Part shown: positions 1 to 8,520 of the stretch, in pieces | How the letters are laid out: every line of letters starts with the position of its first letter | How positions within the stretch are numbered: the first letter of the stretch is position 1 | Source of the DNA: Microbispora hainanensis | Lineage (GTDB): Bacteria; Actinomycetota; Actinomycetes; Streptosporangiales; Streptosporangiaceae | Direction: 5' to 3' | Length of the DNA stretch: 64,000 bases | Assembly: GCF_036186745.1 (NCBI RefSeq) | Contig: NZ_CP108086.1 | Location: 5,208,001-5,272,000 of the forward strand | Translations under genes and position numbers: made by a program | Notes under the pieces: model-generated | Told to the model about the DNA's origin: nothing | What the model saw: only the letters and a program-made list of their open reading frames with translations | Databases searched by the model: none

Positions 1-548
1 GCCGCCAGCTCGGCGGCGGCCGCGTATCCCGCCTGCGGCGCGTGGTCGGGCAGGTACGCGATGGCGACTCCGTCGCCCTCCACCCGGATGCCGTGGGTGA
101 TACCGCCCTTGTGGGTGATCTCGGCCACGGTGACGGCGTACCCCTCGATCACGCCGCAGGCGGAGGGGAGGAACCGCCAGGCGCCCGCGAGGCCGCCCGG
201 GGTGATGGGGAAGTGCGGCGGGGACATGACCCGGGTCAGCGTCTCGAGCGGCCGCGGCGAGGGCAGGTAGAGGTCGACCCGCGCGCCGGGGTGGTCGAGC
301 GGCGGGCAGAACGGCAGCCCCTGCACGTGGTCCCAGTGAAGGTGGGTGACCAGGACGGAGCCGCGGAACGGCGCCCCGTCCAGCAGGGCCCCCAGCCCGC
401 GCAGGCCGGTTCCCGCGTCCAGCACCAGGGCCGGGACGGCGGAGTCGTCGGGCAGCACGGCCACGCAGCTCGTGTGACCGCCATACCGCACGAACTCGGG
501 GCCCGGCGCCGGGGTCGAGCCGCGGACGCCGAGCATCGCGAGCCTCAC
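1..548 (-). CDS. MBL-fold metallo-hydrolase (3' end beyond window)
   Basis: About 182 codons are visible; the C-terminus lies left of base 1. The protein starts GTG at 548 and shows a beta-lactamase-fold start (LGVRGSTPAPG near residues 6-16, DAGTGLRGLG at 44-53) and the metal motif THLHWDH with His69, His71, Asp73 and His74, so a zinc-dependent hydrolase is well supported. The substrate is not readable. The layout resembles RNase Z/PhnP-like phosphodiesterases and class II cyclic-nucleotide phosphodiesterases, which is tempting beside a cyclic-nucleotide-binding protein and a cyclase, but this is inference. The GTG overlaps the TGA of the upstream cyclic-nucleotide-binding gene by 4 nt (GTGA), so the two are probably translated together. 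No signal peptide, hence cytoplasmic. Confidence 0.85.
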   Translation of the reverse strand, partial: MRLAMLGVRGSTPAPGPEFVRYGGHTSCVAVLPDDSAVPALVLDAGTGLRGLGALLDGAPFRGSVLVTHLHWDHVQGLPFCPPLDHPGARVDLYLPSPRPLETLTRVMSPPHFPITPGGLAGAWRFLPSACGVIEGYAVTVAEITHKGGITHGIRVEGDGVAIAYLPDHAPQAGYAAAAELA

Positions 549-1543
549 GTGAGCTGTTCCTCTCGCCGGTGCCCCTCGGCCAGCGCGGCCAGTGCCTTCC
601 TGTCCACCGCGTCCGCGGCCGCCTCGGCCACCCTGACCGGGGTCAGCGCCGTCAGCGTCGCCGTGCGCAGGCCGCCTTCGAGCACCGCGCGCTCACCGAG
701 GATCGCGCCGGGGCCGAGCTCGGGCAGTGGCGTGCCGTCCACGTCCACTCCGAGCACGCCGTCGAGAAGCAGGAACAGGGAGGAACCCGGCTCGCCCTGC
801 CGCACGAGCCGCGTGCCGGCGGGCAGCGAGCGGATGACCGGCTTGCGGGCGCCCCGCATGATCAGCAGGGAAAGCCGGCGCTCCAGCGCCGTCTCGGCCG
901 CGGTGACCAGCACGGGGGAGTCCTCGTCGCCCCACGGCGTGCGGTCCGGCCCCGCCTGGGCCGCCCACGCCGTGATGTCGGTGAGACCGGCCTTGAGCGT
1001 CAGCCGGTCGTCGGGCCCGTAGACCCAGTGGCGGGGGAACGGGCTGGCGCCCTCCAGCGTCCCCTCGGTCCGTCCGTCGGCGTGCAGGGTCACCGCGAGC
1101 GTGGTCCACACGAGCGGCGACTGCATCCGCAGGTACGGCGGTCGCGAGACGCGCCGGGGGAACGGCAGCGCGGTGCGTCCGCCCGCGGTCTGCCTGAAGG
1201 TGATCCACCCGTCGCCGGTCCGCGGCTCGGGCCGCAGGTCGGGCAGGCCGTACGCGGCGAACCGCACGCCCAGCGGGCCCAGGCGGACGGTCGTGGCGCC
1301 CATGACGAGGCCGCCGTCCGCGCCGTGCGCGACCACCCGGTCGCCGTCGAACTCGGCCCAGACGCGCAGCCGGTTGGCGAACCGGAACGCGTCGCGGTCA
1401 CGCAGGCCGGCGACGTCGGTGATCACGTCGGGCGGTGGATCGTCGTAATGTGTGAACCCCATCGTGAACGCGGGCTTGGTGTAGCCCTTGACCGCCTCGG
1501 ACGGGATCCAGGAGATAGAAGTGATCTTCGATTCGACTCGCAT
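545..1543 (-). CDS. Cyclic nucleotide-binding domain protein with long N-terminal domain
   Basis: 332 residues from ATG at 1543, chosen because the sequence becomes conserved-looking at MRVESKITSISWIP; upstream codons are low-complexity. Residues 1 to about 230 form a domain I cannot assign to a characterised family (PSEAVKGYTKPAF, PSPFPRHWVYG-like segments). Residues about 235-325 are a cyclic-nucleotide-binding domain: LVRQGEPGSSLFLLLDGVL followed by a phosphate-binding cassette GERAVLEGGLRTATL, with the Glu and the Arg-Thr-Ala expected in cAMP-competent cassettes. No DNA-binding helix-turn-helix follows, so this is not a CRP-type regulator; it may be a cAMP-controlled enzyme or adaptor. 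It is coupled to the downstream MBL hydrolase and divergent from the cyclase gene at 1675. Confidence 0.8.
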   Translation of the reverse strand: MRVESKITSISWIPSEAVKGYTKPAFTMGFTHYDDPPPDVITDVAGLRDRDAFRFANRLRVWAEFDGDRVVAHGADGGLVMGATTVRLGPLGVRFAAYGLPDLRPEPRTGDGWITFRQTAGGRTALPFPRRVSRPPYLRMQSPLVWTTLAVTLHADGRTEGTLEGASPFPRHWVYGPDDRLTLKAGLTDITAWAAQAGPDRTPWGDEDSPVLVTAAETALERRLSLLIMRGARKPVIRSLPAGTRLVRQGEPGSSLFLLLDGVLGVDVDGTPLPELGPGAILGERAVLEGGLRTATLTALTPVRVAEAAADAVDRKALAALAEGHRREEQLT

Positions 1544-1674
1544 GCTCCGACCGTAGGAACCATGCGGGCCGGCTTCGAGGGCGTCAGCCTGCGAACGCGT
1601 GGGGGTGCCAGCACCCCCGGACTCTCGTCCTGGCACCCTTCCCGCCCGGCCCCGCCGGATATGTAATTTCGCTC

Positions 1675-2976
1675 GTGGAACGCATCACCGTGGTGCTCGC
1701 GGACGACAACCTGATCGTCCGCGAGGGTGTGCGCGCGCTGCTGGGCCGCGACGCCGCACTGGAGATCGTGGGGCTGGCCGCCGACTACGCCGAAGTCGTG
1801 GCCGCCGCGGTCCGGCTGCGCCCGCAGGTCGTCGTCACCGACATCCGGATGCCGCCGACCTACCAGGACGAGGGGATCGAGGCGGCGCGCGAGGTGCGCA
1901 AGCTCTTACCCGGCACCGGCGTCGTCGTGCTGAGCCAGTACGACGACCCGGACTACGCGATCCGGCTGCTCGACGAGGGCGCGGCCGGGTACGCCTACCT
2001 TCTCAAGGACCGGGTCGCCGACGCCGGCCTGCTCGGCAGGGCCATCCGGGAGGTCGCCGCCGGCGGCTCGCTCATCGACCCGGCGATCGTGCGCGAGCTG
2101 GTGACGCCTGCCCACGACGATGGACGGCTCTCGCCCGCGGAGGAGGACCTGCTCCACCAGGTCGCCCAGGGCCGTACGGTGAAGGCGATCGCCGCGTCGC
2201 GGGGCGAGCCGCCCGAGGCGGTCAACGCCGAGATCGAGCGTCTCTTCCTCGTCCTCGCCAGGGGCGCGAGCGCGGGACTGCAGGGGGCGCTGCGCCGGCT
2301 GCGGATGCTGCACACCGCGATCCTGCGCCGAGACGAGCAGGGCGAGACGCTGTCGCGGCTGCTCCCCGGCGGCCTCGCCGACAAGCTGCTGCGCGACCGC
2401 GACGCCGCAGGCCGCACGGAACGGCTCGTCGTGACCGTGCTCATGTCAGACGTGCGCGGCTATTCGGCCATCGCGGAGGCCACCGACCCCGCGGTGCTCG
2501 CGAGCCAGCTCAACGCCCACCGGCGGGCCATGAACGCGGCGATCCTCAGCGCGGGCGGCACGGTCATGCAGTATGTGGGCGACGCCGTGATGGCCGTCTT
2601 CGGCGCCCCCGACCCCACGCCCGACCACGCCGCGAGAGCCGTACACGCGGCCTGTGAGATGCACGTCCGGCAGCGCGGGCTCGACGCCGAGTGGGCCGGG
2701 CAGGGGCTCGTCCCCTTCGGACTCGGCATCGGCATTTCCACGGGGGAGGTAGCGGCGGCCCTCCTCGGAAGCGATGAACGGGTCGAGTACACCCTCGTGG
2801 GAGACACGGTGAACCTCGCCCAGCGCATGCAGGACCTGGCCCGCCCCGCCGGCACGGTCGCGGCGGAGACGACCGTGCGCGCGGCCGGCGAGCACTGGCC
2901 CTGGAAACCCCTCGGCCCCCGGCTCGTCAAGGGCCGCTCCACCCCCGTCAACGCCTATCACCTAGAGGTGAACTGA
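1675..2976 (+). CDS. Response regulator fused to class III adenylate/guanylate cyclase
   Basis: 433 residues from GTG. Residues 1-125 are a receiver domain (acidic pair Asp10/Asp11, phospho-acceptor Asp56 in TDIRMPP, Lys111 in LLKD). Residues about 150-200 look like a decayed LuxR helix-turn-helix (LSPAEEDLLHQVAQGRTVKAIA) that has probably lost DNA binding. Residues about 250-425 are a class III cyclase: metal aspartates Asp259 (SDVRGY) and Asp303 (QYVGDAVMAVFG), and transition-state residues Asn380 and Arg384 (GDTVNLAQRM). The substrate-selecting positions are Arg and Thr rather than the mammalian Lys/Asp, as in many bacterial enzymes, so cAMP versus cGMP cannot be decided. Presumably phosphorylation controls nucleotide synthesis. 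The ABC ATPase gene starts one base after the stop; the cyclic-nucleotide-binding gene is divergent. Confidence 0.9.
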   Translation: MERITVVLADDNLIVREGVRALLGRDAALEIVGLAADYAEVVAAAVRLRPQVVVTDIRMPPTYQDEGIEAAREVRKLLPGTGVVVLSQYDDPDYAIRLLDEGAAGYAYLLKDRVADAGLLGRAIREVAAGGSLIDPAIVRELVTPAHDDGRLSPAEEDLLHQVAQGRTVKAIAASRGEPPEAVNAEIERLFLVLARGASAGLQGALRRLRMLHTAILRRDEQGETLSRLLPGGLADKLLRDRDAAGRTERLVVTVLMSDVRGYSAIAEATDPAVLASQLNAHRRAMNAAILSAGGTVMQYVGDAVMAVFGAPDPTPDHAARAVHAACEMHVRQRGLDAEWAGQGLVPFGLGIGISTGEVAAALLGSDERVEYTLVGDTVNLAQRMQDLARPAGTVAAETTVRAAGEHWPWKPLGPRLVKGRSTPVNAYHLEVN

Positions 2977-2977
2977 T

Positions 2978-3697
2978 ATGTCCGCCCCCCAGCCCGCCGC
3001 CGCGATCGACGGCGTCACCACGGAACCCGCGGCGGTGCGGGTCCGCGGCGCCCGGCGCACGTTCACCGCCGACCTCGCCCCGGTGCGCGCGCTGCGCGGG
3101 GTCGACCTCGACGTACGCCAGGGAGAGTTCGTCGCGGTCACCGGCCCCTCCGGCTGCGGCAAGTCGACACTGCTCAACGTCATCGCGGGCCTCGACGCGG
3201 TCGACGAGGGGACGATCGAGGTCGCGGGCGAGCGGGTGGACGGCAGGGACGAGGACTGGCTGGCCCGCTTCCGGCGCGGCCACATCGGATTCGTGTTCCA
3301 GTTCTTCAACCTGCTCGACGGCGTGTCCGCGCTGGACAACCTGATCATGCCGGGCGTCCTCGCCGGCATGAAGCGGCGGGCCGCCGAGTCGCGGGCCCGC
3401 GACGTGCTCGACCTGCTCGGGCTGAGCGACCGCGCGGAGCAGGTGCCCGCGGTGCTGTCCGGCGGACAGCGCCAGCGCCTGGCGATCGCCCGCGCGCTCG
3501 TGAACGAGCCGACGCTGCTGCTCGCCGACGAGCCGACCGGCGCGCTCGACAGCGAGGGCGGGCTGGAGATCCTCGAACTGTTCCGCAGGCTCCACGGCAC
3601 CGGCCAGACGATCATCATGGTGACGCACTCGCCGGAAGTGGCCGCGGGTGCGGGCCGCACCGTGCGGATGCGCGACGGCCGGGTGGAGACGCCGTGA
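2978..3697 (+). CDS. ABC transporter ATP-binding protein, MacB/LolD type
   Basis: 239 residues. Residues about 15-35 give the characteristic RRTFTADLAPVRALRGVDL start, Walker A is GPSGCGKST, the signature is [15 protein letters not shown], Walker B is LLLADEPTGALD and the switch His is in MVTHS. This is the class of ATPase that works with FtsX-fold permeases in lipoprotein, peptide or antibiotic handling rather than nutrient import. It follows the cyclase fusion by one base and its TGA overlaps the GTG of the first permease (GTGA), so cyclase, ATPase and permeases form one transcription unit. Confidence 0.95.
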   Translation: MSAPQPAAAIDGVTTEPAAVRVRGARRTFTADLAPVRALRGVDLDVRQGEFVAVTGPSGCGKSTLLNVIAGLDAVDEGTIEVAGERVDGRDEDWLARFRRGHIGFVFQFFNLLDGVSALDNLIMPGVLAGMKRRAAESRARDVLDLLGLSDRAEQVPAVLSGGQRQRLAIARALVNEPTLLLADEPTGALDSEGGLEILELFRRLHGTGQTIIMVTHSPEVAAGAGRTVRMRDGRVETP

Positions 3698-6093
3698 GCC
3701 TTGTCAGCGTCTGGCTCCGGCTGGAGGCGCGCCGGCGGGCGCGGTCGCTGGCCGTGCTCGCGCTGCTCGTGGCGGTGGCGACCACCACGGTGCTGGCGGC
3801 CCTCGCCGGCGCGCGGCGCGGAGACAGCGCGATGGCCCGACTGAACGCCGTCACCCTGCCGGCCGACGCCGTCGTCCTGCCCAACCAGCCGGGATTCGAC
3901 TGGGACGCGGTGCGCGCACTGCCCGGCGTGGCGGCGGTGTCGGGCTTCGCCGTGGCGCCCTTCTTCGTCGAGGAGCTGCCCGGCTACTTCGGCTACCTGC
4001 CCCCGGTGGACCGTGAGGCGTTCCGGACCGTCGAGCGGCCCGTGGTGCTGGAGGGACGGCTCGCCGACCCCGCCCGCCCGGACGAGGTCATGGTCACCGG
4101 CTACTTCCCCGGCGCGTACGGACTGGGCGTCGGCGACACCCTCACCCTGCGCCTGCTGTCCGAGCGGCAGGCCGGCGACTTCATTTTCAGCGGCGAGCCG
4201 GGCGGTCCCCGCGTGCGGGCGCGCATCGTCGGCGTCATCCGCTCCCCGTGGTATTCCGACAAGCTCGCCGACAAGGGCGCCTGGTTCTCCGTCTTCCCCT
4301 CGCCCGCCCTCTTCGCCGCGCATCCGAAGAACTTCCTCGGCCCCTCCTCGTCGGGATTCGTCAACGCCCTGGTCCGGCTCGACCAAGGGGAGCGCGGGCT
4401 GCCCGCCTTCCGCGCCGGGCTGGCGAAGATCACCGGGCGTACGGACATCGAGATCTGGAACGCCGCCGACGTCGCCCGGCACCGTCAGCAGGTCAACGCC
4501 TACGAGAGCCTGTGTCTCGTCTTCTTCGCCCTGGCGGCCCTGGCCGCAGCGATCGTCCTCGTCGGCCAGTCCGTGGCCCGCTACGTCGCGGCCGGCGTCG
4601 GAGAGCTGCAGGTCCTGCGGGCGTCGGGGCTGACGACACGGCAGTGCCTGTCCGCCGTCTGCGCCGGGCCGTTCCTCGCCTCGGTCGCCGGCTCGACGCT
4701 GGGGACCGCGGGCGCGGCGGCGGCCTCCATGTGGACGCCGATCGGCGCGGCCTCCCTGGTCGAGCCCGCCCCCGGTTTCAGCGCCGACCCGCTCGTGCTC
4801 GGCTGCGGCTGGGCCGCCGCCCCGCTGCTGGTCCTGGCCGGGGCGCTCGCCGCGGCCTGGCTCGCCGTCGTGTCGGCCCGGTCCGAGGCGGCACCGGTCC
4901 GCTCCGTGGTGGCGCGGGCGGCGGACCGCCTCGGGCTGCCCGTGCCCCTGGTGGCCGGCGCCCGGTTCGCCCTGGAACGCGGTCAGGGCGCCAGTTCGGT
5001 TCCGGTGCGTCCCGCGCTGGTGGCGGCGGTCGCGGGTGTGCTCGGCGTGCTCGCCTCCTTCACGTTCGCCGCGGGGGTCGCCGACGCGGCGGGCAATCCC
5101 ACCAGGTTCGGGCAGACCTTCCAGCTCACCGCCTACCTCGGCGAGAGCGGGGAGGACTGGGCCGCGGCGGAGCAGGTCATGACGGCCGCCGCCCGGGACC
5201 CCGACGTCGCGGGGGTGAACGACGCCCGGGTGGCGGTCGCGGAGGCGGGCGGCGTCTCCGTCACGGTCTACCGGCACCAGTCGTTCGCCGGATCCGCGGA
5301 CGTCGTGCTCCTGTCGGGGCGGATGCCCGAAGGCCCCGGCGAGGTCGTCCTGGCCCCCACGACCGCGCGGTCCCTGCGCGCCGAGGTCGGCTCGTCCGTA
5401 CGGCTCGCGGGCACGACCGGGCCGCGGGAGATGACGGTGCGGGGAATCGGCTTCGTCCCGCAGGGGTCGCACAACGACTACGACGCGGGCGCGTGGGCCA
5501 CCGCGGACGGATTCGAGGCGATGTTCGGCGCGGCCTTCAAGTATCACCTGGCGCTCGTCGCCCTGCGCCCGGGCGCGGATCCGCAGGCCGTCCTCGACCG
5601 GCTCACGAAGGACATGGCCGGGATCGGGGGCGGCGACCGGATCTCGGTCGAGGCGATGCAACCGCCCGAGCAGCTCGCCGAGGTGCAGGACGTGCAGATC
5701 CTTCCGCTTTTCCTCGGCGGCTTCCTGGCGCTGCTCGCGGTGGGAGCGGTGGGCCACGCGCTCGCCACCGCCGTACGGCGGCGCAGGCACGAGGTCGCCG
5801 TCATGCGGGCCCTCGGCATGACCCGGGCGCAGTCACGGCTCGTCGTGTTCACCCAGGCGTCGCTGCTGGCGGTGGCCGGGCTGGCGTTCGGCGTGCCGCT
5901 CGGCGTCGCGCTGGGCCGCACGCTCTGGCGTGTCGTCGCGGAGCGCACCCCGCTGTTCTACGAGCCGCCGGTCGCCCTCTGGGCGCTGCTGGCGATCGGG
6001 CCGGCGGCGGTCCTGATCGCCAACCTCCTCGCGTTGTGGCCGGGGTGGCACGCCGCCCGGCTCCGCATCGGCCACATCCTCCGGACGGAGTGA
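3694..6093 (+). CDS. FtsX-like ABC transporter permease 1
   Basis: 799 residues from GTG overlapping the ATPase stop. An N-terminal membrane segment (about 15-40) is followed by a large extracytoplasmic part, membrane segments around 275-300, 320-345 and 365-395, a second extracytoplasmic domain about 455-655, and three C-terminal segments (about 670-790). LGMTRAQSRLVVFTQASLL near 710 is the usual cytoplasmic coupling helix region of FtsX/MacB permeases. The gene appears to hold two FtsX units in tandem (four plus four segments), the usual design for actinobacterial transporters of this class. It is clearly a paralogue of the next gene (shared VLPNQPGFDW, VERPVVL, GQSV, WMPIG-like and LRIGHILR segments), suggesting a heterodimeric permease. 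Substrate unknown. Confidence 0.92.
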   Translation: MSLVSVWLRLEARRRARSLAVLALLVAVATTTVLAALAGARRGDSAMARLNAVTLPADAVVLPNQPGFDWDAVRALPGVAAVSGFAVAPFFVEELPGYFGYLPPVDREAFRTVERPVVLEGRLADPARPDEVMVTGYFPGAYGLGVGDTLTLRLLSERQAGDFIFSGEPGGPRVRARIVGVIRSPWYSDKLADKGAWFSVFPSPALFAAHPKNFLGPSSSGFVNALVRLDQGERGLPAFRAGLAKITGRTDIEIWNAADVARHRQQVNAYESLCLVFFALAALAAAIVLVGQSVARYVAAGVGELQVLRASGLTTRQCLSAVCAGPFLASVAGSTLGTAGAAAASMWTPIGAASLVEPAPGFSADPLVLGCGWAAAPLLVLAGALAAAWLAVVSARSEAAPVRSVVARAADRLGLPVPLVAGARFALERGQGASSVPVRPALVAAVAGVLGVLASFTFAAGVADAAGNPTRFGQTFQLTAYLGESGEDWAAAEQVMTAAARDPDVAGVNDARVAVAEAGGVSVTVYRHQSFAGSADVVLLSGRMPEGPGEVVLAPTTARSLRAEVGSSVRLAGTTGPREMTVRGIGFVPQGSHNDYDAGAWATADGFEAMFGAAFKYHLALVALRPGADPQAVLDRLTKDMAGIGGGDRISVEAMQPPEQLAEVQDVQILPLFLGGFLALLAVGAVGHALATAVRRRRHEVAVMRALGMTRAQSRLVVFTQASLLAVAGLAFGVPLGVALGRTLWRVVAERTPLFYEPPVALWALLAIGPAAVLIANLLALWPGWHAARLRIGHILRTE

Positions 6094-6099
6094 GCGACG

Positions 6100-8517
6100 A
6101 TGACCATGACGGCCACCTGGTTGCGGCTGGAGCTACGCCGCCGCTGGCGGCCACTGGCGGTGCTGACCCTGCTCGTGGCCTTCGCCTCGGCCACCGTCCT
6201 GGCCTCGGTGGCGGGCGCACGGCGCGGCGGCACGGCGCTGGACCGGCTGCAGCGAGAGACGCTGCCCGCCACGATCGCGGTGCTGCCCAACCAGCCGGGC
6301 TTCGACTGGGCACCGGTGCGGGCGCTCCCCGAGGTCGAGGCGCTGACGACGTTCGCGGTGACGGTCGGCTTCGGAGTGGACGGCATCCCCGCGTCCGACG
6401 ACATCTCCAGCTTCCCGCCCGCCGACACCGGCTTCCTGCACACCGTCGAGCGGCCCGTCGTCCTCGACGGACGGCTGCCCGATCCGGGGCGGGCCGACGA
6501 GGCCGTGATCACTCCGGGGTTCGCCGAGTCCTACCACCGCCGCACGGGCGATCGGCTGGTCATGCGGCTGATGTCCCCTGATCAGGCATCGGACCCGGAC
6601 TACGACCCGGCGAACGGCGAGCCGCCACGGGGACCGTCGCTCCCGGTCACGATCGTCGGCATGGTCCGCGCGCCGTGGTTCGCCGACCGCGTCGGGGAGA
6701 ACGGCGCCCTCCTCCCGTCGTACGGACTGTTCGCGAAATATCGGGAGAACCTGATCGGGGAGGACGGCTTCGTCAACGCCATCGTCCGGCTGAAGCACGG
6801 CGTGCGGGACATCCCCGCGTTCCGGGAGGGCCTCGCGAGGGTCTCCCACCGCAACGACATCGACGTGTGGAACAACGAGACGAAGTTCGCCGAGCCTATC
6901 CGCCGGATGGCCGGCTTCGAGGCCGCCTGCCTGCTCGCCTTCGGGCTCGCCGCGCTGGCCGCGGCGATCGTGCTGATCGGGCAGTCGGTGGTGCGCTACA
7001 CGGCGGCGACGGTCGCCGACCTGCAGGTGCTGCGGGCCGTCGGCCTGACGCCGCGCCAGACGGTGCGGGCGGCCGCGGCCGGTCCGTTCCTCGCGGCGCT
7101 CGCCGGCACGGCCGCGGGGGTCGTCGCCGCGGCGGTGGCGTCCACCTGGATGCCGATCGGATCGGCGGCGCTGGTCGAGCCCGCTCCCGGCTTCGACCTG
7201 GACTGGCCGGTCCTGGCCGGCGGGTCGATCCTCATCCCCGCGCTCGTCCTCGCCGGAGCCGGGGGCGCGGCGGCCGTCACCCTGGCCGTCGCCCGGCACG
7301 ACCCGGCGGGACGCCGGTCCCTGGTGGCCCTCGCGGCGGCCCGCGCCGGTCTTCCCGTGCCGCTCGTCGTCGGTGCGCGGTTCGCCCTGGAGCCGGGCAG
7401 GGGCGCCGCAGCGGTCCCGGTCAGGCCGGCGTTGGTCGGCGCGGTCTCCGGAGTGCTCGGCGTGCTGGCCGCCTTCACCTTCTCCGCCGGGGTGCAGGAC
7501 GCCTCCGCTCATCCGGAGCGGTTCGGGCTGACCTACCAGCTGTCGGCGTTCTTCGGCATGAACGGGACGGACTTCGGGCCGGCCGGCGAGGTGCTGCGCA
7601 CCCTGGCGCGGGAGCCGGACATCCAGGGGATCAACGACAGCCGGATCGCCGTCGCGGAGTCCGGAGACGTCTCCGTCACGATGGGCACGTACGCCCCGGT
7701 GGGCCGGCCGCTGCCGGTGGCGCTCCTCGCCGGCCGGATGCCGCGGACGGCGGGCGAGGTCACGCTCGCGCCCAAGAGCGCCGACCTGCTCGGAGCCGGC
7801 GTGGGCGACCGGATCGCGCTGCGGGGCGGCGCCACACCGGTGACCATGACCGTCACGGGGATCGCGTTCGTGCCCGCCAGCCCGCACAACGACTTCGGCG
7901 ACGGAGGCTGGGTCACCTCCGGCGGATACGACCGGATCTTCGCCGGGGCGCAGGCCTTCAAGTTCCACGCGGCCGAGGTCGCCCTGCGTCCCGGCATCGA
8001 CGTCGCCGCCGCGCGGGAGAGGCTGCGGGCCGTCGTCGCCGCGGTCGAGGGCGCCGAGAACATGGAGTTCGGAGACGCCTGGCCGCTGCCCGAGGCGATG
8101 GTCCAGATCCGCGGTGTGGAGCGGCTGCCCGCCCTCCTGGCGGTCTTCATGGCGCTCCTGGCGGTCGGCGCCGTCGGGCACGTCCTCGCGACGGCGGTCC
8201 GGCGACGGCGGCACGACGTGGCGGTGCTGCGGGCGCTCGGCATGACGCGCGGGCAGGCCCGATGGACTGTGGTCGTGCAGGCCACGCTGCTGGCATTGTT
8301 CGGGCTGTGCTTCGGGGTGCCGCTCGGGGTCGCGCTCGGGCGCACGCTGTGGAGGGTGGTGGCGGACACGATGCCGCTGATGTACGTGCCGCCCCTGGCG
8401 GTGACGGCGCTGCTCCTGGCCGGGCCGCTGACCGTCGCCGTCGCCAACCTGCTGGCCGTCCGGCCGGGGCGGCTCGCCGGCCGGCTGCGGATCGGCCACA
8501 TCCTGCGGGCGGAGTAG
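6100..8517 (+). CDS. FtsX-like ABC transporter permease 2
   Basis: 805 residues from ATG, six bases after the previous stop. Same architecture as permease 1: N-terminal anchor, extracytoplasmic domain, mid-protein membrane block, second extracytoplasmic domain and a C-terminal block ending LRIGHILRAE. Side-by-side motifs (VLPNQPGFDW, VERPVVLDGRLPDPGRADE, LGMTRGQARWTVVVQATLL) show duplication of one ancestral gene with divergence mostly in the outer domains. Together with the ATPase at 2978 it would form a full exporter or a mechanotransmitting complex. The histidine kinase starts three bases after this stop, an arrangement known from transporter/two-component detoxification modules, although here the kinase has its own sensor. 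Confidence 0.92.
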   Translation: MTMTATWLRLELRRRWRPLAVLTLLVAFASATVLASVAGARRGGTALDRLQRETLPATIAVLPNQPGFDWAPVRALPEVEALTTFAVTVGFGVDGIPASDDISSFPPADTGFLHTVERPVVLDGRLPDPGRADEAVITPGFAESYHRRTGDRLVMRLMSPDQASDPDYDPANGEPPRGPSLPVTIVGMVRAPWFADRVGENGALLPSYGLFAKYRENLIGEDGFVNAIVRLKHGVRDIPAFREGLARVSHRNDIDVWNNETKFAEPIRRMAGFEAACLLAFGLAALAAAIVLIGQSVVRYTAATVADLQVLRAVGLTPRQTVRAAAAGPFLAALAGTAAGVVAAAVASTWMPIGSAALVEPAPGFDLDWPVLAGGSILIPALVLAGAGGAAAVTLAVARHDPAGRRSLVALAAARAGLPVPLVVGARFALEPGRGAAAVPVRPALVGAVSGVLGVLAAFTFSAGVQDASAHPERFGLTYQLSAFFGMNGTDFGPAGEVLRTLAREPDIQGINDSRIAVAESGDVSVTMGTYAPVGRPLPVALLAGRMPRTAGEVTLAPKSADLLGAGVGDRIALRGGATPVTMTVTGIAFVPASPHNDFGDGGWVTSGGYDRIFAGAQAFKFHAAEVALRPGIDVAAARERLRAVVAAVEGAENMEFGDAWPLPEAMVQIRGVERLPALLAVFMALLAVGAVGHVLATAVRRRRHDVAVLRALGMTRGQARWTVVVQATLLALFGLCFGVPLGVALGRTLWRVVADTMPLMYVPPLAVTALLLAGPLTVAVANLLAVRPGRLAGRLRIGHILRAE

Positions 8518-8520
8518 CCC

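Noticed and set aside
2962-5790. 942-codon minus-strand open frame opposite the ABC genes
   Set aside because: Shadow of high third-position GC on the plus strand; sequence is Arg/Gly/His-rich with no domain, while the plus strand has intact Walker motifs and permease structure.
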